This document shows positions 9,900-19,316 of a stretch of 64,000 bases of DNA, piece after piece. This stretch comes from Daedaleopsis sinensis (lineage: Eukaryota > Basidiomycota > Agaricomycetes > Polyporales > Polyporaceae): positions 1,736,001-1,800,000 of the forward strand of contig CM066307.1 of the NCBI GenBank assembly GCA_033807695.1, in the 5' to 3' direction. A program made the position numbers and the translations under genes. How positions within the stretch are numbered: the first letter of the stretch is position 1; each line of letters begins with the position of its first letter. The notes beneath the pieces are model-generated. The model had not been told where the DNA came from. It ran no database searches and was given only the letters and a program-made list of their open reading frames with translations.

Positions 9900-12800
9900 C
9901 TAAATGTCAAAAGTGAGATCGAGCAGCTCGTTACCATAGTTTGTAGAGCCCGCGCCCCAGAACGAGAATCGCAGCAGCTAATGAGGGCAACAACATTAGC
10001 AGTGTATCCCGGTAGAAATGTGTGATAGCGTTACTAAACTACTACTTGCCTTCATAATCTCGTACACTCTACCAATATCGCCCTCAGCGGTTGCCATGCA
10101 CATCTCGAGGTACCAGAATGTGAGTCGCAGGAAGGCAACATTGTTCATCAGCACAGTGTCACCAGTCCATCCAGCTTGCGAGCCGTCTGCATCGGCGGGT
10201 GCTGGTGCTGGAGCTGCATGAGGACGGGCCGTAGACTTGTGGGTTCCGCCGGTCTTCGTACTGACACGCATCGTAAGCGTTAGGGTTCATGTAGCGTTGG
10301 TAGACTGTGCTAGCTAGGCTCGAGATGGCCTCAAAAGTGTGTTCGCCCATCGGGTTCGCAGTCTTGAAGTACCAAGCCACCCCCTCAACGAACGAGAGAC
10401 CTTCCGGAGGATTTTGACCTGTCTCCTCCACACAGAGAAGTCTATAGCATTACCGTGAGTACACTTTGCGTCAGGCTCCATGAATTACCGTGCACGATAA
10501 TTTACGCGTACTGACCTCAGCGCCTCTAGAACCATGGTGTCAAATCGATCGGAAAGGAAATGGTGTCGAGGGTAGAAGTCCTCTCGCTTCACAGAGTCAC
10601 GTCCCAAAAGAACGGCGTCGTGATGCATCCCGAAGACCCCTCTTCCAGCAGTGTCTGGCTTGTATCCGAGGTTGAAGATACCCTTCTGCAGTGTCCATTT
10701 CATGTGCCATAGTTGGATGATGGGTACGAATGGTTCCGCACGATCGGCAGGCGTGTCAGCGAACATTTTGCGAAACGTCCGGACCTTGCGCACATGTGCG
10801 ATAGTGAGCTGATCGCCACATACTGGGATGATGGTGTCGTTGAGCCAATCCAAAGGTATTCCCAACTGTGAGCTGACGAGGTCCTTGATAATTGCCCATG
10901 TCCCGACATTGCTGGCCTCATCTAAAGCCGAGCAGCGGAGTGAGTATATTTCGCTCTTGCGCAAACGCAGTGCGTGCTTGCAATGTTCCTCCGTGAACAT
11001 CCGCTCGACGTCGGCGCGGAAGGGAGAGAGAGCGGGGATATACCGAAGCCAGACGCGCAGAACCATCCCGGTGCCGACCCCCCGTATATGTGCCCAGTCA
11101 ATGTCTTTACGGAGGTCGTTCAACGTGAGCTTCAATCGTGTTTTTCCTCCATCTATGCCAAGGAGAAGCGGTGTGAGGCGGAGTGCATCCGTAGGGACGT
11201 CTTCGAGCTTTATAATGGTGGCTGCTGTGCCGCTCTGCATGATATCCTAGTAGTATGATTTGATTGTGCGCTTGAAACACTTTGAATTGATGTAGCTTAC
11301 CTGACGCGATAAAGTCTTCTGCCATGACGGGGAATTCTTGTTGACGTTGTCCCAAATCAGAAGAATTCTCAGTCCAGATTGTTTCGCGCGCTGTCCCAGC
11401 TTGCGGATCGTCTTGCTCGCATCGTCCGCTAGTGTGTGTAAACGGCGAATGGTCGTCGAGTACGATTGTGAGAAGCCACACCGGCCAAGAATGCGGAAGG
11501 TACGTGAAGGAGTGCCGGCAACGAAGAGAATGATACTGATAAATGTGGGAAATGCCGTCGCATACTGGTACAGAACATGTAGAGCCACTAGGATCAAGAC
11601 AATGGCGACCTGGGCAAGACCTCGGATAAGACAACGAGTAGATATACATGTATGACCTCAACTCACCAGCCATGGGTCACGGCGCAGCTTCAAATCGCCC
11701 CCGACATCCTCTGTAGCCTTGTTGGCCTCGTCTCTGGTATGTCCCGATGGATCTTGCCCGCTACCCGCTCCGTCGTTATCCGCCGCGCCGCCCTCGTTCA
11801 GAGTGTGCTCTTCTGCATCATTGGACTCGTCGTCACTACTATCCGGCAGAGCGCCTGCCGCAGCACCGGCCGCTGTACTGGGGATAGCGCCCTGTGTAGC
11901 TGCTGCCTCCAGTTTTTTGCGCGTTCGCTTACTGACACACGCCGTCGTTATGACTGCAAAGAGTACAGGAGCCTATCATCCACTTACTTCAGCATATGGA
12001 CGAGTGTTGTACTAGGGATCGGGATACGTACCTGAGTCGCAATAATATCCTCCGTCTTCTTAGCGTCCCAAGCGAGAATGTCACTCCAACTAAGGCTACT
12101 TGGGTCGTGAAGAACGAACCCGTGCTCCGGCTCGAGTAGCCGTTTTTGCTCCTGGTCGATTGTCTTCAGAACAACAGATGAGAGAAACCAGTCAAAAAAG
12201 TCGCTGCGCGTCGAGGTACCCAGAGTGGCTGCGGCGGGCGGTGTGTCCGCTGGCAGGAGCCGCTGGGCTCGAGGTCGGGCATACCGAGGGAGTGATGGGA
12301 AGGAAGGTGGCACCGGTCGACCCTCGGTGTCGAAAGTTTCAGAGCTTTTGTGCGTGTACCATAGACTGAGTATGTCGACGGGCTGTGTGCCAGGGCGACT
12401 CTGCTTTCCGAGGAACCCGGTGACGTGACCGTTGATGATTGCATTCACAGCCGATCCCTGACGCTTCTGAAAGAGTAATGCGAGGAACTCGCCGAGTGAG
12501 GAGAATCCACAATTTTTCATGCACCGCAGTAGAACGATCAGACGTTCGTCGTCGCTGAGAGTTTGGTGCCATGCACGGTTGCGTGGACCTGGCTCGGTGG
12601 GGACCGAAATCCCCTCGAAGACATTGCTGACCAGAGAGGACTCCGCGTAGCGCTGCTCGTTAACGGCACTAGCAGTCGTTCCGGGGTAGTTTGGTGATTG
12701 ATAGTACAGACTCGGCGGCGCGTCGACTGGATATGTCGCCCCATAGAAGCCGGTAAATGCGCCGGATATGTTCGAGGTGAGATGTATGGGCGAGGATAGG

Positions 12801-13386
12801 GAGTGGGCGGGAGGCGACGCGAGCGAGTAGGACCCGCTACCCGAGCTCGATGCGCTACCCGAGAGCGATGGCTGGCCAAAGCTGAAGGCGGTACTTGAGG
12901 ACGGAGAGGGTCCGGACGGGGATGGGCGGTCGTCAGGATCAACAGGCTGGTTGAATCCTGTACCGTATGCCTGAGTCTGAGGACCTAAGTATCGATTCGG
13001 GAGTGTCGTTTGCAGATCGTGTGTGAAGGACCGGTACAATTGTGCGGTAGGAGATTCGGGTACCTATGTCGAAGGTCAATAAATCGCATAGCGGTGGTGT
13101 AAGGTAGGAGCATCCTACCGGCTGTTCTGCCGGTGTACTGTTACTGACACTAGTGGCATCTAGTGGTGCCAGTACTGGAGCGGGCGGCGGCGGAGGACCA
13201 CCGCTATCATTGCTATGATCCGGCTGCAAAAGTCGGCGTGAGTCGGGCACTAGTACCAGCGACAACTCACAAGTACTTACCCGTGTCTCACTCTCGTGGG
13301 TCGTACAGCCGTCGGGACCGCGAGACGGATCTCTGTCGCAAGGCGCAGGGTGCGTACGCGTATCGAAAGGACTCGCTCCGTAGTAC
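9900..13386 (-). CDS. DUF6589 domain protein
   Basis: Multi-exon gene. N-terminal part is Pro/Ser-rich and low complexity (13386 to about 12600), followed by a conserved block with LIVLLRCMKNCGFSSLGEFL and later WSDILAWDAKKTEDIIA. A hydrophobic segment (IVLILVALHVLYQYATAF region near 11590) precedes LLIWDNVNKN and the hallmark VCGDQLTIAHVRK, then FVPIIQLWHMKW and GMHHDAVLLGRDS. These are typical of DUF6589, a family expanded in agaricomycetes and of unknown function. C-terminal exons run through LTFWYLEMCMATAEGDIGR and end at LLRFSFWGAGSTNYGNELL with a TAG at 9900-9902. An intron at about 10218-10247 restores frame between the last exons. The 5' end is unresolved: the most upstream exon I can join begins near 13386. 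The family often extends further at the C-terminus, so this copy may be shortened. Confidence 0.75.
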
Positions 13387-13552
13387 TACTACTAGTACTC
13401 GCGACGCACCGGCTTCGGATAAACCCGAGTGGAGGGAAAGCTCTCGCATTCAAGCTCCGACGTTCTCACGGGGGGGTCCCTTACCCACCCTCTCAAGTAA
13501 TACCAGCCTCTATATTAAGGTACGCAATACGAGAGGCTGGCATGCGAGCCTA

Positions 13553-13799
13553 CCGTAGGCTGCACTGAGATTCAAGTGTCCTAAATCCACCGGAGGTTGT
13601 TCGCGCGGCCCTAGTTCGAAGCGGCGTGAATGGTCAAAGTCGATGATATATATCTTGTTCACTTCGAGTTGTCTGTGGTACTTAACAGTATCTTAGGTAG
13701 CTGTGATCGTGTTATCGAGGCGGAGATCCTGATGTTATGACATATCGTCAGCAATAGTACTAGTCCCAGTAGTACTGGCCATTGGTAAGAGTGCATGCT
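13553..13799 (-). pseudogene. Kinase-like gene fragment
   Basis: An isolated copy of the central piece of kinase-like gene 1 (8581-8819), including the IYIIDFDHSRRF-coding exon, without the rest of the gene on either side. It sits immediately beyond the 5' end of the DUF6589 gene. The flanking palindrome AGCCTACCGTAGGCT (13548-13562) spans its left boundary. Confidence 0.85.
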
Positions 13800-14086
13800 C
13801 CGACAACCGCAGTGCACTGTGCGACGAACCCGCAGACGCGAATTTTGCAGGTGCGAGGATGTGTATTATCCTGCCCTGTATGCGACGCAACATGTTCGAA
13901 GTATTCGTTTCAATGGATGGGGCGACCATCGCGCAATTATGCGGTCTTATATATGTGGATGCACCTGAAAGTGATGGTACGCAGTTCACTCGCCTGTTTA
14001 AATGAATCATTAATAGGGAGCACTTATTATCCAAGGACCAACGGCAGCACCAATGTGTTACAAACTATACATATAACATACAAATG

Positions 14087-15211
14087 TCAGGCTCGGCGTC
14101 GTATGTGAGTGAAGATTCCAATGACACGTTCAAAGGCGTGTGCACAAGTATCCCATCGATGCGCGAGCCATCGCATCACAGCGAGCACCTGCCGTGCCCT
14201 CCGCGCGGTCGGACGGCAGTGGCAAACCCCCGTGCAGCCCTTTTCTTTCCCAATCAGCCACTGCACATACCAAGTGCAGATCTTGGGCGGCGGCCTGCTA
14301 CTAACAGTATACATGTACTGGGTGATGTCAACAAATCAACATTCAACTCGTATACAGAAGAGGTAAGCTTCGTACCGTCAGAAATCGCTCGAGAGTTTCT
14401 CCCATGCATAATACGTCCCAGGCAAACGGGTCGAGCTGTGCGATGTGGTATGTTCTGCTGAGGGTCAGGTGGCCCAGGTCTACCGCAGGCTGTTGGCCCG
14501 GGCCGAACTCAAAGCGGCGGGCAAGGCCAAAGTCGATGATGTATATCTTGCCAAGCTCGAGCTGCGGGTGAAATTTAACCGCTGTCTCAAGAGCCACAAC
14601 TGTGTTGTCGAGCACGAAATCCTACAGTCAAAGCGTGCACGCATGTTAGGCAGGATGCCGGCGCAGTAGAACACAGAAAGAGTACATGCCATATGAGCAA
14701 TGTGATGCTTATGCAGATATTCGATGCCCTGTGTGGATGAGATCGAAGGAGGCTGACCACCGCAAGTGTGGCGTACATACCTCGACGATCTGGTAAAAAT
14801 CATCCAGAGTCTCGCAAAGCTGCCATCTCCTACGGATCCAGTGTGTAATGTCACAGGCTGGCATGATCAAGAACGGTTCATCGCATTGGACGATATCCAC
14901 GGGGAGTGTGTGGTTTGGGGAAGAAAGATCGTTCTTGCGGAGATACTCGTAAATATCAATTTCTGTGGAGTTGGGCCGAACAATCTTCACTGCCCATGGA
15001 GCGCTGTCCGGTCGTGGTTGAGTCCTCCAGACGTAAAGCTGAAGAGCAGGAGTCAGTCGCGAGTTACAACCCTAAGATATCAGCTTCGGAGTGAAGGACA
15101 AACGGGCTTTAGCGTGTACGGGAGGGCGTCAATCCCTCTGCTCCGTAGTTCCGGATGTTCAAATAACCATGCAGGTGGATGAAGAAAATCCCGAGTTTCC
15201 GCACCACCCAT
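14087..15211 (-). CDS. Small protein-kinase-like protein, copy 2
   Basis: Paralogue of 8224-9399, with the same exon order but clearly diverged. Proposed start at 15211 (MGGAETRDFLHPPAWLFEH); an extra upstream exon is possible. Landmarks: WAVKIVRPNSTEIDIYEYL (beta-3 Lys), CETLDDFYQIVEV, IEYLHKHHIAHM spliced to DFVLDNT (catalytic HMD loop), IYIIDFGLARRF with an intact DFG, LDPFAWDVLCMGETLERFL, and a C-terminal exon with WYVQWLIGKEKG ending at a stop at 14087. Unlike copy 1 it keeps the metal-binding DFG, so it is the better candidate for activity. No glycine-rich loop is visible. Function unknown. Confidence 0.68.
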
Positions 15212-15665
15212 CTCAGTATATGTGCTGGCAGTTGGCTGGCAAGAGGGGAAGTGCAAGCGCTAGAGCCAGGGCTGCTTTTGTAGTCCGATTACATAAGTCA
15301 GTGGGCGGTACTATTTGTCTGGTATTTGTGCTTGATCCGATACATCATCGTAAGTATCAGTCTTTCCTATCTGGCCTGCGCCCAGTCGAAACACTAATGA
15401 AGAATCCTTAAAAGGACGGCACGAGGACAAACTTGATCACTTATATTGAGGATGAGGATGAGGAGGCGACCTGTTGGAGGTACTGATATCGATATCCTCA
15501 ACTCAAGTTCCCGTCACTATTCAGTGTACTACTCCCAGCCGTCCAAACCCATCCTCAGAAGTGCTTCAGGACAGCTTTGAAGTGAGTTATAGTAGCTTGA
15601 AGTGTATTACAGCTGGACTAACCATAATCTCCCGAGTCATAGTTACAGTTGCCAGAACGACCACG

Positions 15666-16085
15666 ATGGCCCAACAAGTGAGATACCGATGCCCCCAAGC
15701 TGCTGTCGAGGCTGTGGCGCATTTTGTGTCGAGCGTATTCCCCACTATCAACCCGAATGTTTTCCTGCACAACGACATAATGCCTGGTCGAAAAGGACAC
15801 CCATACAGCGACGAAGGTACTGTCGACATCTTGAAGACGCATGCGTCGTACCACGGTGACATCCCATCATATCTGGGCTACAACATCGCCGTTTGCGCAC
15901 CTTCCTTCGGATACCAGGAGACGTTCACCATCTACGTCTATGACCCCTCTGCCAACAACCGCGAGATTAACCAAGAGGCTGTCAAGAGAGGCCTATGGTA
16001 TCTCCTCACTCGACCGGTGTCAATGAGCATGATAAGCGTTCACATCACCTGGCAGGGACCGTGCCGGTCGAGTCACCGGCTATGA
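15666..16085 (+). CDS. Hypothetical protein
   Basis: Open frame beginning at ATG 15666 (MAQQVRYRCPQAAVEAVAHF) and running 139 codons to 16085; the frame is also open upstream to 15474. It contains NVFLHNDIMPGRKGHPYSD and IYVYDPSANNREINQEAVK, which read like a globular protein. The last 20 or so codons after WYLLTR look less protein-like and may be intron or read-through, so the true 3' end is unsure. No family is recognised. No near neighbour shares its strand. Confidence 0.4.
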   Translation: MAQQVRYRCPQAAVEAVAHFVSSVFPTINPNVFLHNDIMPGRKGHPYSDEGTVDILKTHASYHGDIPSYLGYNIAVCAPSFGYQETFTIYVYDPSANNREINQEAVKRGLWYLLTRPVSMSMISVHITWQGPCRSSHRL

Positions 16086-16196
16086 TATCCGCAACTAGAT
16101 TGCAGGTCTACCGTCTGCGATCTCAATCTGATCGGGGTGAGTGGTAAATCCCATCGCAAATCAGAGCTTAGCTGATGCAGCTCCGATAGTCCATCC

Positions 16197-16223
16197 CTAC
16201 TTACTGGCGTTGCCAGTAAGTAG
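16197..16223. repeat. Perfect 12 bp hairpin with GTT loop
   Basis: CTACTTACTGGC (16197-16208), GTT, then GCCAGTAAGTAG (16212-16223) form a perfect 12 bp stem with a 3 nt loop, about 110 bp after the hypothetical gene at 15666-16085. It may be a terminator-like structure or a foldback element end. Confidence 0.8.
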
Positions 16224-16565
16224 TATTTGTGACTGCCAAATGCGAGTGTGTTGGGTTTGGACATGGTCTAGGCTCTATGTACGATAACTCAAAGGATCTG
16301 TTGTGTACGAGCGCCGCACTAGTAGACCGAGATGCCACTGTGACAACTCGATCTACGGTGAACAACTTCTACCTCTTCAATTGGTTACCGCCTGACGCTT
16401 CGGCTTGCGGCCTCCAATTACCTGGAAGAACTGCTGCTTGATCTGTATGATGCGACTTACCGATACACAGAGTGGAATCGCAACTTGACTTAAGTCCGTA
16501 GTTGTAGCAGATATTACGGCGACTGGCGCTACGAACACCAGGGAAGTAGAGATAGCTCAATGCTC

Positions 16566-16607
16566 CGCGCCGTTGGCCAAGGGCTGGCGAAGCCAGCCCG
16601 AGGCGCG
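16566..16607. repeat. Nested hairpin with palindromic bulge
   Basis: Outer arms CGCGCC (16566-16571) and GGCGCG (16602-16607) enclose an inner perfect stem GGGCTGGC (16581-16588), loop GAA, GCCAGCCC (16592-16599). The 5' bulge contains the self-complementary TTGGCCAA. It lies in a region without a supported gene. Confidence 0.75.
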
Positions 16608-16721
16608 GCGCTTTGTGTTGATATGTCCGAATAAGTAACTAATACTACTACCACTACTATACTTACAGCCGGGTGAGTACTTCTTCGACGTTCTGTTCAC
16701 GAACAACTGCATCTTCGTGGA

Positions 16722-16748
16722 CAGGTCTGCCCGGAGGGCCCGTGTTAT
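16722..16748 (-). repeat. Dispersed GGGCCCTCCGGGCAGA motif, copy 1
   Basis: On the minus strand this reads through a core GGGCCCTCCGGGCAGACCTG. The 23 bp beginning ATAACACGGG are identical to 50674-50696, and a close variant occurs at 57827-57847. All three lie outside coding sequence, so they look like remnants of one dispersed repeat family. Confidence 0.65.
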
Positions 16749-17087
16749 CAGGGAACTAGTAGGGTTTTTACCTTGCGGCTGTCATCTTCACCAGGCGTCT
16801 TCGTGGAGGATCTAAACCAGGAAAGCATCGAATCCATGGACTCACAGCTGGCATGTTTGCAGGCATAATGAGACAATTGCAACATCCGATAGATATTGTA
16901 AGGGCTCTAGTAACTGCGCCGAACGGTCAGCACGAGACAGTCAGTCTGAATGTCAAAAGTCACATCCTAGATCACTGTATCACAGAACTGACATGGATTC
17001 AGAGCTGTCTGGGTAACATGTCCTTCCGGTAAGCACGTCAACTTGCCAGCAACCTCGCATGAAGCTGTAGTATAGTCGAGTACCGTA

Positions 17088-19012
17088 TCATGCACCTCCC
17101 CCCCTCGCCTCGAACTCGACCTCACAGATCTCCTGCACGCCCTCCCGGAAGAACACGACGTTGTACTCTACGAGCCCGCGCCGCGCGTCAAACACCCCGG
17201 TCGGGATGAGCGCGAGGAGCGCAAGCTGGGGCGTGATGAGGTGGTACGTGAGCGTCGTCCCCGCGCCTGCGGCGGTCGGGGCGAGGGACGCCGCCGCACT
17301 CGGGTAGAACGCTGGTTTCCCCCCAGCTCCCGTCCCTGCGCGTAACTCCCCGTGTCCGTTCCCGCTCCCGTTTCCGTTCGCGTGAGAGTGCGAGTGGGAC
17401 GCGGTGGAGGATGTGCGATTCGAGGACGGGCGCGCGGTCGCCGTGCTCGCGGAGTGTGCAAGGTGCGGGGGGTGCTGGGGGGACGGAGATGGGAGAGGCT
17501 GGTGGGGGACTTGGGGAGACTGACGCGTGGAGAGCGATGGGGAGACGGGGGAGGCGAGCGGGGATGCGAATCGTGAGTTCGTGGCACTTGCTGATGCGGG
17601 GGGTGGCACAAGGTTCGGGGAGGCGGGCGCGGAGGCGGGCGCGGAGGCGGGCGGGGAGTCTGCTGGGTCTGGCCGGACTGTGCGCATGCGGAGGGGGCTT
17701 GCTGATAATGACCTGGACGTAGTTGAGAGCGGAACGACAAGCGGTGAAGTCGAGACGCTCACTTATATAGTGGCCCGAAAGCGTTCAGTGTTCGTAGATA
17801 ATCACTGCATAAATTGTGGGTCGGAGGATCTACAGGGGATGCATCTGTGGCAACGTAAAGCCTGGATGCGGTGTCGAATAAGAAGGCTTTAGTAGCTTGT
17901 GAGTTCTGTTGCAGACATTAGCTCAGGAACGGAGTATGACTGGCAGGTACGCACAGCACAGAACACGTTCAACAGATCTTCGAGATATGGAAGCGAGTCA
18001 ATGACTTTATGAAGTACACGCGAAAACGCGTCATGTAATGAGTGGTCATAGATCGATGTTAGTTGGAAGTTGATTGGGATGGTCTCATATTCCGCTCCGG
18101 CGTAACTGAGTTCGGACAGCACTCGAGATTGTATATGCCGAAAGTTCTCTAAATCCGCAGTGCAAGGGAAAATTCAGCACAGTGAGCTTTGAGGAGAGCA
18201 GCTGACTGACCAATCTTGTAATCCTCGGTAAGCACATCCGCCTTGTGCACGAAAACCTCGAGGTTTAGATTCGGGTGCTCAGTGTATGCTGTGATAACGA
18301 GGTCGACGAGTTTGTTGATAGGTTGTTGATAGAGATCCTACAGGAGTCGACGGATGTTAAAATTTACCCTCAATTATGCTACAACGAGTGCCAAGGCCAG
18401 TGTTGGGGATACATAAGCGCCCATAAGTTAGAACCACGCGGGGGCGTCGAACGTGCACCTAAATACCCCCCTGTCGCGTGGGCTGGAGTTGCGGCTGAGG
18501 AGATGAACCCAAGAATTCAAGAATTCATATAACCTCGCAGCACGATCGAGAATCCGGCAGGGGGAAGATCTCCCGGGACAAGACAAACGAGCGACATTGG
18601 CTGTGAAGACGACAAAAGGACTCACCTGGATGTCTATGACGAAGATCATGGTCGAGAACTGGGTGAGGGGGACATCGAGGGAGTCCAAGGTTGCGTCTCC
18701 CGGGCAGTCCCAGATCTCAAGAGGGATAACGGTGCTGTGGGGTGCAGCGCTGATTCGTCAAAGGATTCGCGAATGACTTGCAGCAGCAGAGACGCACTCA
18801 AAGTGGTGCTTCGTGAGTTGTGTGGTGGTCTCGAGGTAGAGGGTCTCTTTGGCCGGCAGGTTGTCGAAGAGGACTTGCTGAATGGATGTCTTGCCGCTTC
18901 TGCGCATGCCCAGCAGGAGGATCTTCGTCCTCGCGACATTGTCCACACGCAAGCCATTGGCGACGGACATCGACGTGCCAGTGGGCTGTCTGGATGTAGA
19001 TGGGCGAGACAT
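17088..19012 (-). CDS. gtr2: Rag-family small GTPase Gtr2/RagC
   Basis: Six exons, complement(17088..17712, 17763..17905, 17955..18148, 18211..18337, 18626..18734, 18798..19012), give 470 aa. The protein is the RagC/D-type subunit of the Rag heterodimer, which sits on the vacuole with the EGO/Ragulator complex and signals amino-acid supply to TORC1. Seen: P-loop GMRRSGKTS at about residue 38, an ETLYLE switch region, WDCPGD (G3), VHKAD (G4 position), then the Rag C-terminal domain with AFLFDTASRLYVATDASPVD and a last strand block LTYHLITPQLALLALIP. Between these C-terminal parts exon 6 inserts about 130 residues of Ser/Pro/Ala/His-rich low complexity. The 288 bp intron between exons 2 and 3 is long for this genome. 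Start chosen at the first ATG in frame with the P-loop exon. Divergent from the Vtc4 gene. Confidence 0.93.
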
Positions 19013-19316
19013 GTGTGTCGCTGAGGACGGGGGGCGCGACGAGGGCGGCGTTGACGATGGCGGGGAGGAGGAAGGAGAGGGACGGCCCGGGGAAGTCCCG
19101 GGGAGCGCGACGGTTGGACAGGGTTGGACGCGAGACCGGCGTCTGTTCGGAGGGAGGAGAGGGAGCCGACGCACGTTCGCTCTGGGACGACCGTCCTTGG
19201 CTGCACATTCTCTCCGAATGGCCGCTGTCCTTCTCCCGCAAGGCGTTTCCCTTCTTAACCTTCCCTAGTCGCGCGTGTTCTCAGACCCGCCCTCCTCCCT
19301 CCTCCTCGCCCTTGCC
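19013..19316. promoter_or_regulatory. Shared divergent intergenic region of gtr2 and vtc4
   Basis: Only 304 bp separate the two start codons, so both promoters must lie here or inside the 5' exons. The region is C/T- and GGA-rich without an obvious TATA box. The two products act at the same organelle in nutrient response, so shared control is plausible but not shown. Confidence 0.6.

Larger units (their letters stand above)
16086..17087. other. Gene-poor spacer with two hairpins
   Basis: No supported gene. Holds the two hairpins and one copy of a dispersed GC-rich motif (16722-16748). A 30 bp stretch near 16936-16965 resembles the end of the DUF6589 gene around 9893-9920 (shared AATGTCAAAAGT and GAGACAGTC), which suggests a decayed related sequence. 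Confidence 0.5.
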
